From an uncultured Lachnospiraceae bacterium (GTDB taxonomy: Bacteria; Bacillota; Clostridia; Lachnospirales; Lachnospiraceae), in the NCBI GenBank assembly GCA_910577785.1, contig CAJTNT010000016.1, forward strand, positions 20,408-84,407: a stretch of DNA of 64,000 nt, in the 5' to 3' direction. Under the pieces are notes generated by a model. The model saw only the letters and a program-made list of their open reading frames with translations. It made no database searches and was not told the origin of the DNA. The position numbers were made by a program, and so were the translations under genes. Shown piece after piece: positions 55,351-63,900 of this stretch; position 1 is the stretch's first letter, and every line of letters starts with the position of its first letter.

Positions 55351-55450
55351 TGTTCCTGCTTCTCCCTCCGCCTTATCCTCCTGCTGCTTCCCTCGCCTTA
55401 TTCCTCCTGCTGGTTCAATAATGTAACGTTCAAATAATCACCCTCAGGTA

Positions 55451-55966
55451 TTACACTATCTTTTGCTTCTTGGTTTTCCTTCTCTTCCCCCATACATGTT
55501 TTTGGGGTGTCTCTTCCTCTTCCTCCGCTTCTGGCTCCACCTCTTCAATCTCAATGAAATGGAACCGGAATTGCGTCATCCCGCCGTTAATAAGCTGCAT
55601 CTTATAACTATATGTCTTAATCGGGCATTGGAAATCCGTTACGCCCTCGCGGATGGTGACGCTGCCCGCCTCCGCATCATACTTATCATAAAAAATCAGC
55701 CGCACAATCCATGCCTCGCCTTCCTGGCAGTCTATGCCCACCGAAATGCGGTACTCCCCCTCCCCGTCAATCATCGGCAGTGCAGGCTCAATCCTCTGCA
55801 ACTGGTAGTTTGTCTTCGAATACCACTGCTTGATTACCGTCCCAGGAGGCATCAGCTCATTTTTAAACTCAATATCCCGCTTCCCGTGATACCATATTTC
55901 CGAGCCATACAGATAAGTTTCCGAAGAATGCTCATTCCAGTAAATTCTCCACTTTTCCCCTGTCAC
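55451..55966 (-). CDS. asp3: Accessory Sec system protein Asp3
   Basis: A 171-residue beta-rich protein of the Asp3 family, a partner of Asp1 and Asp2 in the complex that hands the glycoprotein to SecA2. Recognised by YGSEIWYHGKRDIEFKNELMPPGTVIKQW, YQLQRIEPALPMI and YDKYDAEAG. The Lys/Arg tail ends KRRKTKKQKIV. Starts at GTG with AGGAGAG upstream. The 140-base spacer before it is strongly purine-rich on the sense strand. Confidence 0.9.
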   Translation of the reverse strand: MTGEKWRIYWNEHSSETYLYGSEIWYHGKRDIEFKNELMPPGTVIKQWYSKTNYQLQRIEPALPMIDGEGEYRISVGIDCQEGEAWIVRLIFYDKYDAEAGSVTIREGVTDFQCPIKTYSYKMQLINGGMTQFRFHFIEIEEVEPEAEEEEETPQKHVWGKRRKTKKQKIV

Positions 55967-56106
55967 TTTTCTCTCTCCTCTTGCCTTCTCTTATCCTGTT
56001 ATTTCTCCCCGAACTTGCCTTCTCTTCCTCTGTAACTCTTCCCCGCCCCTTACTTCTTTTTTCTACACCCGCAACTTCTTCCCGCCCCCTGCCTTCCCTT
56101 CCCTTA

Positions 56107-57621
56107 TTACTTCTTCCCCCTGCCAAAGTCCTCAGCCAGAATGGTAGCATACTGATCCAGAAACCAGTTGACAATCCCACCAGTGTTGTCATTATGCCTT
56201 CCATGAAGGCCTTTCCCGTATACCTGCGCCCCTTCGGACTGGATATGGGAAATCAGCATCTGGTACGCATCAGAATCATAATCATCTTCTATCATATAAG
56301 AAATGGCAAATTTAGTATTCCCCCAGTCCGCGGCCTTAAATTTGCGCCAAAACCTGACGTTCAAAGCTTTCACTGCTCCTTTATCCAACGCCCCGCACTG
56401 ATAGCGCAACACATCTAAGGAAGTCGGAAACCCACCTGGACGACTGTATTTTTCATTTGCCGTCACATTGCCGATGCTTGCCAATGGCTTCCCCAGGAGA
56501 ATGGCATGGGGCCTGATGTCGCATCCATAATACAATGCACCATAAGTACCCATCGACAGGCCGGAAAATATGACCTGGTCTGACCGGAAGCCAAGTTCCT
56601 TCATATGCTTCTGGATCATCTTGATATACATGTATTCATATTCGATCGAGCCCATATAGAACCCGCCGCCCTCCAGCCGCGGCTCTGCAATCAGGAGGAA
56701 GGGGCATCCCATCTCCCGCATCATATGATAGCCCTCAAATCCCTGTAAAGTCTTGTAACCCGAAAAATAGACGCAAAGCGGCGGCTTTAAATCGCCTGGG
56801 TCGAAATAGCAGAACGCCTCTTCCCGGTGATGCGACACATACCGTTCGCCCCCTGGCAGGAAATACCCATGGCTCCCCCGGGAATTCCTTGTGTGCAATG
56901 CGACAATAGAAAGCTTTCCATTCCCTTTCGCGCTGACTGAGAGGAAGGCTGAACCGGTTCCTGTGCTTTCCAGCCGGATTACCTGCTGCAAGTCTGTCTC
57001 ATCAAATTCCCAATGGGCAATAACTTCCGAAATACTGCCCCTGGCAAACTGAGTTACTTCAAGGAAAATCGATACGGTCGGGTCTTTGCTGTATTCCAGC
57101 CACAGATCCTGCGCCTTGCCCTGCTCCAGAAATATATTATAGCGCCAGAAAGCCGCCTGGCGGAACTCTTCCCCAAATTCCCCTTCCAGAATCACTTCAT
57201 AATTGCCATTCCACTTTACTTTCCCTGCAAACTCCTGGGCAATGGCCACGTCCTTCAGGTTTAACTTTGCGCCATAGGGCTTTGGGAAATAATACTTTGC
57301 TTCTTTTAATAAAAAATCCTGGACATCTGCGGATCGGATATGCTGCGCCTGTTTGCAGCGGCAGAACCACTCCGTCTGGCCGGTGATTGCTACATGCTCC
57401 GTGACAAAAAGCGTATGCGCCCGGATGGCCCGGTGCAGCGGCAGGAACTCTTCTTCCCGGGGCGCCCTGTCGAGGAAGAGCAGGTCGTATGTCTTCTCTG
57501 GCTTTCCATTTTCCGTTCCTTCCCCGAAATCCTCCACATAGTCCAGGCTGACTCCCTGCGGCAATGTATACTGATGGTTCCAGTCCTCATTCCCTAACTG
57601 TAGAATATGTATCTCGTCCAA
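56107..57621 (-). CDS. asp2: Accessory Sec system protein Asp2
   Basis: A 504-residue Asp2-family protein. In streptococci Asp2 is both a transport factor and an O-acetyltransferase for GlcNAc on the adhesin. The serine-hydrolase-like fold is intact: nucleophile Ser356 in GLSMGTYG, with histidines H473/H476 near the end (GLHGRHNDNTGG). The N-terminal half is a beta-rich domain (about 120-260). Translation seems to begin at TTG (57621), 11 bases after GGGAGGG; no nearer in-frame ATG exists. The start region partly repeats the 3' end of asp1. Confidence 0.9.
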   Translation of the reverse strand: MDEIHILQLGNEDWNHQYTLPQGVSLDYVEDFGEGTENGKPEKTYDLLFLDRAPREEEFLPLHRAIRAHTLFVTEHVAITGQTEWFCRCKQAQHIRSADVQDFLLKEAKYYFPKPYGAKLNLKDVAIAQEFAGKVKWNGNYEVILEGEFGEEFRQAAFWRYNIFLEQGKAQDLWLEYSKDPTVSIFLEVTQFARGSISEVIAHWEFDETDLQQVIRLESTGTGSAFLSVSAKGNGKLSIVALHTRNSRGSHGYFLPGGERYVSHHREEAFCYFDPGDLKPPLCVYFSGYKTLQGFEGYHMMREMGCPFLLIAEPRLEGGGFYMGSIEYEYMYIKMIQKHMKELGFRSDQVIFSGLSMGTYGALYYGCDIRPHAILLGKPLASIGNVTANEKYSRPGGFPTSLDVLRYQCGALDKGAVKALNVRFWRKFKAADWGNTKFAISYMIEDDYDSDAYQMLISHIQSEGAQVYGKGLHGRHNDNTGGIVNWFLDQYATILAEDFGRGKK

Positions 57622-57685
57622 TGCTGCATATTCCCTCCCTCCGCATTCTCCAAAGGCAGAACTTTATCTCTTCTAACGCACTCCA

Positions 57686-59317
57686 TTACTCCCTTTCCCC
57701 TTCATCAGCTGCAGGATCCATATCCCCTCCAACGCTGCACATTACCTCCTTCCACTTTGCCAGCAGCTTGTCTGCCGTGTAGTCTTTGACCAGCTCGTAG
57801 GAGCAGACTCTCGCACGGTTCCAGTTCCGAGAGCCTTGCAGGTAATAATCCATGGCCTGCTGCAGCTTTTCGGGCTCCCGCAGCACGATGCCGTTCTTGC
57901 CATGTTCTACAAATTCTGTCTCAGTGTACACAATCTGCGGGATGCCAATGCTGATGGCTGTGACCTGCAGGTACTGTTCCGGGATGTCCCGAAGGTCTAC
58001 GAGCAGCCGCTGTTCCCGCATGCATTTGCTGACGGAGAGCTCGTCCACGCATTGGTCTGCAAAAAACCGCACCGGGACGCCTTCCTCTTCGAGGTCATTT
58101 TCTGCGACCTGCCCCTCCGGCTCTTCGGCGGCCCATTCCTCTTCGAAGCCGGCCTTGCGCAGCGCCCCCCGCGTGTGTTCCAGGAGCCGCTGCCTGCGGT
58201 CATATTCCGCCCTTCTGGTAAATAAGTGGATCTGCGCTTTTTCATTTACCAGCAGGTACTCTCCCAGCAGGCGCACCAGCGCGGCAAATGCGCCGTCCTC
58301 CAGGCCGTCCACCGGGACGAGGATTTTCTGCACACGGAACTGCTGGCTGATGCCGATGTCCAAGCGGGAGTCGTAGGGGGGGATCGCCATAATATTCGGA
58401 AATGCCACGCCTGCCTCCTGGCGGATCCTGGCCATGTTTTTCTCCGAATCGGCAATCAGGTAATCTGCCGCAGCCAGCATGCCCATGGCTTCCGGGTGAG
58501 CCGAGAGGGGGTAACGGCCTTCGAAGAAGGAGAGGATCCGTTTCTTGCCCTTCAGGGCTTTCCCCAGCAGCGGCGCATGCAGGCCGTGCATGGCCACGCA
58601 AAAAATGTCTTCGGACGCCGTCAGGCCCAGGTAGGCGGCCAGCACCTCGTAAATGAGCTGCTCCATATTGCTGTAAACCATCCTCGAAAATAGCTTTTCC
58701 TGCTCCATTTCTCCATACTGCAGCAGATATGCCGGGCATCCGCTGTTGATTTCCACATGGCCATCCCCCAGGAAATGCCGCAGCTTCCAGACGCCATTCT
58801 CCATCAGGTAATCCTGGTGCAGGGGCTGGCCGTCCTGGTAGAGGATGGTACTGGAAATAAAGCCCCTGTCATCATAGAGGTTGCGGCGGCAGAGCTGGCC
58901 GTCCTGGTAAAAGTCAATGCGGATGGGATTGCCGTCCTCGCCGAAGTCAATCTGGGCATATTTCTGCCTGTGCAGCATGGCGACCACCACGAAGGGCGTG
59001 TAGACAAATTCTATCCCTTCCGGCCATTTTAGGTTGTGGAAGGAGAGTACCATCATTTTCCTGCGCCGCACTTCCTGGATGGCGTCGAAACAGGACCAAT
59101 AAGGCGCACGGTAAATGCCCTGCCGGTGGAGGAAGTGGCGAAAATTAGGCGCAGCGCTTAAGAGCATCACCTGGTATGGGTATGCCCTGCTGCGTTGGAA
59201 GAGCTGTATCTGCTTGACGGTGTCGTCAAATTCCGTATGCATGCGCCTTACCGTCCATCTCTGTTCATTTTCGCACCATTGGCCCTGCTGGTACCAGGCT
59301 GGGATAAAGTATAGCAT
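57686..59317 (-). CDS. asp1: Accessory Sec system protein Asp1
   Basis: A 543-residue protein of the Asp1 family, a non-catalytic GT-B-like fold that forms the Asp1-Asp2-Asp3 complex. Recognised by MLYFIPAWYQQGQWCENEQRW at the start, the beta-rich inserted domain (ILYQDGQPLHQDYLMENGVWKLRHF) and a GT-B-like C-terminal half (SIGIPQIVYTETEFVEHGKNG). TAGGAGG precedes the ATG. Follows secY2 by 26 bases in the standard aSec order. Confidence 0.93.
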   Translation of the reverse strand: MLYFIPAWYQQGQWCENEQRWTVRRMHTEFDDTVKQIQLFQRSRAYPYQVMLLSAAPNFRHFLHRQGIYRAPYWSCFDAIQEVRRRKMMVLSFHNLKWPEGIEFVYTPFVVVAMLHRQKYAQIDFGEDGNPIRIDFYQDGQLCRRNLYDDRGFISSTILYQDGQPLHQDYLMENGVWKLRHFLGDGHVEINSGCPAYLLQYGEMEQEKLFSRMVYSNMEQLIYEVLAAYLGLTASEDIFCVAMHGLHAPLLGKALKGKKRILSFFEGRYPLSAHPEAMGMLAAADYLIADSEKNMARIRQEAGVAFPNIMAIPPYDSRLDIGISQQFRVQKILVPVDGLEDGAFAALVRLLGEYLLVNEKAQIHLFTRRAEYDRRQRLLEHTRGALRKAGFEEEWAAEEPEGQVAENDLEEEGVPVRFFADQCVDELSVSKCMREQRLLVDLRDIPEQYLQVTAISIGIPQIVYTETEFVEHGKNGIVLREPEKLQQAMDYYLQGSRNWNRARVCSYELVKDYTADKLLAKWKEVMCSVGGDMDPAADEGERE

Positions 59318-59343
59318 GGGTTCCTCCTAGTGGGTTCTTTATT

Positions 59344-60519
59344 CTAAAACAGGGGGTGGCAGGCATTGTATTTGTGGATAGATACCAGCTCGCGGTATAT
59401 CGTACACCAGAAGCTGGACATCATCATCACTGAGGACGGCAGCATGGTCAGCGTGCTGTCGATGTTCCCTTCCAGCTGCAGCAGCAACGGCACCAGGATG
59501 CAGACGCCCATGATGGTCGCGCTGACAAGGCTAATGCTCCACATTACCTTCCGCAGGTAACGCTTGGTATCACGTCCTGCGTGGAGGTTCTTGATGCTGT
59601 CGCCGCTTTTTTGGAACTGCTCCGTAAGATCCTTGGGGCTGAGCATCAGCAGGGCAAAGCCAATGGTCAGCAAGTACTCGCAGGCGATATAGACGGCAAT
59701 CCCTGCCGGCCTTGTCAACGCCATGTTCTCCTGCCACCAGGCGAGGGCTGCGCTCTGCGGGAAGATATAGCCCAGCAGGGAGACCAGGAGACGGGGCAGC
59801 AGGAAGACAGCGGTGGAGAACATCACCGGCATCACGCCTACCGGGTTCAGCTTGATGGCCATGTAATTCTTGTCTGCGTAGACATTGTGGATAGACACAC
59901 GCTGTACGTTGATCCGCAGCTCTGCATTTTCCATGACGAGCGTAACCACCATCACAGCCAGGGAAATAGCAATGGGGATGGCCAGGCTCTCGATGCTGTG
60001 GTTGGCGATGGTGGAGGTGATTCTTTCTAATATATTGATCAGGCCGACAATCATGCGCCCGCCAACACCATATTTGCCATTGCGGTTGGAAAGCCACAGG
60101 ATGACCATGACGCCTGTTATCATTTCCACCATTACGATGGCCTTGGCGTAAGGGAGTTCCCCTTCCGGCACGGCGAATTTTAGCTGAGGGAGCTGGGCAA
60201 ATGCCTGCATGACGGCAATCGCCAGGGTAACCCGCACCATTGCGTGACTCATGGCCTTAGGAGAAACGCGTGATTTGGAGAAAAGATTGCGAAATGCAAA
60301 GGCAACCTGTACCAAAATACTGGATATCATGAAGGGGAAAATCCCCAGCGTAAAGACGGAGGTACGATAGGCATCGCCGCTGATTGCCTGGATCAGCACC
60401 TCTTCTGCGCTGATCGCCTGGTAGGTGCGGTCTGAGAGGTCTATGCCGTATAGGGGGATGCATTTTCCTATGATGTAAATTAGAAGGATTAAGCCTGTGT
60501 AAGCAAGCTTGTACTTCAT
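59344..60519 (-). CDS. secY2: Accessory Sec translocon subunit SecY2
   Basis: A 391-residue, ten-helix membrane channel that passes the serine-rich glycoprotein. It is shorter and more diverged than housekeeping SecY. Recognised by TLGIFPFMISSILVQ, LNPVGVMPVMFSTAVFLLP and ERITSTIANHS. The ATG at 60519 (MKYKLAYTGLILLIYIIGKCIPLYG) begins at the first membrane helix; upstream in-frame sequence (Pro-rich) is not family-like. The ribosome binding site is weak (AAAGAGAA), perhaps keeping channel levels low relative to the adhesin. Confidence 0.92.
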   Translation of the reverse strand: MKYKLAYTGLILLIYIIGKCIPLYGIDLSDRTYQAISAEEVLIQAISGDAYRTSVFTLGIFPFMISSILVQVAFAFRNLFSKSRVSPKAMSHAMVRVTLAIAVMQAFAQLPQLKFAVPEGELPYAKAIVMVEMITGVMVILWLSNRNGKYGVGGRMIVGLINILERITSTIANHSIESLAIPIAISLAVMVVTLVMENAELRINVQRVSIHNVYADKNYMAIKLNPVGVMPVMFSTAVFLLPRLLVSLLGYIFPQSAALAWWQENMALTRPAGIAVYIACEYLLTIGFALLMLSPKDLTEQFQKSGDSIKNLHAGRDTKRYLRKVMWSISLVSATIMGVCILVPLLLQLEGNIDSTLTMLPSSVMMMSSFWCTIYRELVSIHKYNACHPLF

Positions 60520-60793
60520 TGCGTTCTCTTTTTGTTCTGGCTTTGGCAAAATGGGTCTCCTGTATTTTATGGTGGGGGTAGTAGGGGCAACTAGGCAGTA
60601 GGGGGTTTGTGGTAACACATTTATAGTTTGGCATTGGCCAAAATATAAATCTGCTGCCACACGGACTTATGGATAGGCGGGGCAGCAGCCATCCGGGAAT
60701 ATTCGGATGGCTGCTGCGGCCGCCAATTTTATATTACATCAATGGTGGCAATTACCTTGGCACACTGGCTTTTTGTTTTCTGCCTGGCGCGTT
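60520..60793 (-). other. Spacer before secY2 with a strong hairpin
   Basis: A 274-base gap inside the island. It holds the perfect 14-bp hairpin at 60682-60717 and a smaller TTTGGC/GCCAAA hairpin near 60635-60650. No gene or convincing promoter is seen. Confidence 0.5.
60682..60717 (-). promoter_or_regulatory. Perfect 14-bp hairpin between adhesin gene and secY2
   Basis: GCAGCAGCCATCCG and CGGATGGCTGCTGC form a perfect stem around an 8-base loop. No T run follows on either strand, so it is not a classical terminator. It may stabilise the 3' end of the adhesin message or attenuate downstream expression. Confidence 0.55.
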
Positions 60794-60931
60794 TTAGCCT
60801 TGCAGCTTTTTCTTCTCTTCGTTCAGCTTATGCCGCCTTACGAGGAATAAAACGGTAATCGCAATAAGGAGGATCAGGGCGGGAATGTCCCACCAGCAGA
60901 ATCCCAGGGTTGCATTTTCAAAAAATTCCAT
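60794..60931 (-). CDS. Small membrane protein, candidate Asp4/Asp5-like aSec subunit
   Basis: A 45-residue frame starting MEFFENATLGFCWWDIP, one membrane helix (ALILLIAITVLFLV), then a basic-charged cytoplasmic end (RRHKLNEEKKKLQG). It starts 14 bases after the adhesin stop, with AAAGG overlapping that stop, so translation may be coupled. Streptococcal aSec loci encode small Asp4/Asp5 proteins proposed to replace SecE/SecG. Position between adhesin and secY2 suggests such a role, but sequence similarity cannot be shown here. Confidence 0.6.
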   Translation of the reverse strand: MEFFENATLGFCWWDIPALILLIAITVLFLVRRHKLNEEKKKLQG

Positions 60932-60945
60932 CAATTTGATTCACT

Positions 60946-63900
60946 TTACCTTTCTTCATCTTCGCCTTTCAGCTTGGCGATTTCTTTCTTCTGCTTCCTC
61001 GTGCTTCCGGCGTAAACGCCTCCCATCACGGCTGCCAGCAGCAGTTCAAAGAAGTGGAGGATGCAGTGTTTTACGCCCTTGGAAAGATCGGTGTTGTCCA
61101 ACGGGACTTCATCATCCCCAGATTTCACGATTTCGTTGCTGTCTTCGTTCTCATTGATAATGCCTTCGTCCTCTCCGTCATCCGGTATTACTGGTACTGG
61201 AACGGACGGTATTTCTGGCTGCTCCACAGGCGGCGTATCGATTGGCACTGTTCCTATAGGCGCTGTCGGAACTGTTCCTGTCATCGATGGAAGCGTGATT
61301 ACTGCTGTCGGGGCAGGCATTGTCGTGGTCGGTGCGATTGGGCCATTATCTGCTGGCGGAGTTGGGTTATCCCCAGGCGTTATGATGCCTGCGATGGAAT
61401 TGCTCTCGCTCTCGCTGGCGCTTATACTCAGGCTCTCGCTGGTGGAGGCACTTTCGCTGGCGCTGGCAGATGCGCTTTCGCTGGCACTTGTAGAGGCTCT
61501 CTCGCTGGCACGTTCGCTCGCGGAAGTACTCAGGCTTTCACTGGTGGAAGCCCTTTGGCTGGTACGTTCGCTGGTGGAGGAGCTCAGGCTTTCGCTGGTA
61601 GAAAGGCTCTGGCTGGCGCTGGCGGAGGCACTCTCGCTTTCGCTTATGGAAAGGCTCTGGCTGGCGCTGGTACTCCCGCTGGCAGAGGCACTGTCTACAC
61701 CGGCAGCTTCGCTTAAGCTCAGGCTGACGCTCTCGCTAGCGGAGATGCTCTGGCTTTCGCTCGTGCTTACACTGGTAGATACGCTCTGGCTCTCGCTGGC
61801 GGATGCGCTTTGGCTCTCGCTTATACTCTGTCTCAAGGAGGCACTTTCGCTAGCGGCAATACTCAGGCTCTCGCTTTCACTTACTGAGATTGACGTGATT
61901 TCGCTCTCACTTACGGAGATTGATGTACTTTCACTTGCGGACACACTCTCGCTGGCAGCTGCACTCAGACTTGCACTTTCACTTATGGAAAGGCTCAGGC
62001 TCTCGCTTACTGAGGTTGACGTACTCTCGCTCTCACTTTCGCTTACCGAAATGCTCATGCTTTCGCTCTCACTGGCAGAAAGGCTCTCACTTATGCTCTC
62101 GGATACGCTCTCGCTCTGGGAGATGCTTTCACTTACACTCAGGCTTTCGCTTACCGATGCACTTATGCTTTCACTCTCGCTCACGGATGCACTCAAGCTT
62201 TCTCTTTCACTTATGGATGCACTTGTGCTGGCGCTTTCGCTCGCTGCTGCACTCAGGCTTTCGCTACTGCTCGTGCTGGCGCTCTCACTTATGCTCTCGG
62301 ATATACTCTCGCTCTGGGAGATACTTTCACTTACACTCAAGCTTTCACTTACGGATGTACTTATGCTTTCGCTCTCGCTTACGGATGCGCTCAAGCTTTC
62401 ACTTTCACTTGCACTTATAGATACACTTGTGCTCGTGCTTTCACTTTCGCTTACGGAAGTGGATGTGCTCTCACTTTCGCTTACCGAGGTGGACATACTC
62501 TCGCTTTCGCTCACGGAGGTGCTGGTACTTTCACTCTCGCTCACGGAAATGGACGTGCTCTCACTTTCACTTACTGAAGTACTCGTACTTTCGCTTTCAC
62601 TTACGGAGGTTGACGTACTCTCGCTCTCACTTACCGAAGTGCTGGTACTTTCACTCCCGCTCGCGGAAATGGACATGCTCTCGCTCACGGAGGTGCTTGT
62701 GCTTTCACTTTCGCTTACAGAAGTTGATGTGCTCTCGCTTACCGAGGTTGAGGTACTCTCACTTTCGCTTACGGAGGTCGAGGTACTCTCGCTTTCACTT
62801 ACACTCGTGCTCGTGCTTTCACTCTCACTTACTAAGGTACTCGTGCTTTCGCTCTCGCTTACGGAGGTGCTTGTACTTTCACTCTCGCTCACAGAAGTTG
62901 ACGTGCTCTCACTTTCGCTTACAGAAGTACTCGTGCTTCCGCTTTCACTTACGGAGGTTGACGTACTCTCGCTCTCACTTACCGAAGTGCTGGTGCTTTC
63001 ACTTTCGCTTACGGAAGTGGATGTACTTTCACTCTCGCTCACGGAGGTTGACGTGCTCTCGCTTTCGCTTAAACTTGTGCTTGTGCTTTCACTCTCGCTT
63101 TCGCTCGCAGAAGTCGATGTACTCTCACTTTCACTTACACCGGTGCTTGTGCTCTCGCTTTCGCTTACGGAGGTGCTTGTACTTTCGCTCTCGCTTACCG
63201 AGGTCGACGTGCTCTCACTTTCGCTTACGCTGGTCGAGGTACTCTCACTTACTGAGGTCGAGGTACTTTCACTTTCGCTCACAGAGGTTGACGTACTCTC
63301 GCTTCCACTTACACTCGTGCTGGTACTTTCACTCTCGCTCGCGGATGTGCTTGTGCTCTCGCTCTCGCTTACACTTGTGCTTGTGCTTTCACTTTCACTT
63401 ACAGAAGTCGACGTGCTTTCACTCTCACTTACGCTGGTCGAGGTACTCTCGCTCTCACTTACGCTGGTCGACGTGCTCTCGCTTTCACTTACACTGGTAC
63501 TTGTACTCTCACTCTCGCTTACGGAGGTACTTGTGCTTTCACTCTCGCTTACGGAAGTCGACGTGCTCTCGCTTACGCTAGTAGATGTGCTTTCACTCTC
63601 ACTTACACTCGTGCTCTCGCTCCCACTTACTGAGGTTGATGTACTCTCGCTTTCACTTACCGAGGTGCTGGTGCTTTCACTTTCGCTTACCGAGGTTGAT
63701 GTACTCTCACTTTCGCTTACAGAAGTACTCGTACTTTCGCTCTCACTTACCGAGGTACTTGTACTCTCACTTTCGCTCACGGAAGTTGAGGTGCTTTCAC
63801 TCTCGCTCACGGAGGTACTTGTGCTTTCGCTCTCACTTACTGAGGTCGACGTACTCTCGCTTTCGCTCTCAGAAGTTGAGGTGCTTTCGCTCTCGCTTAC

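Noticed and set aside
62427..63581. Long plus-strand open frame (384 codons) rich in Arg, Ser, His and Cys opposite the adhesin
   Set aside because: It is the mirror of the repeat array. Absence of stops follows from the repeated codons, and there is no ribosome binding site or family resemblance.
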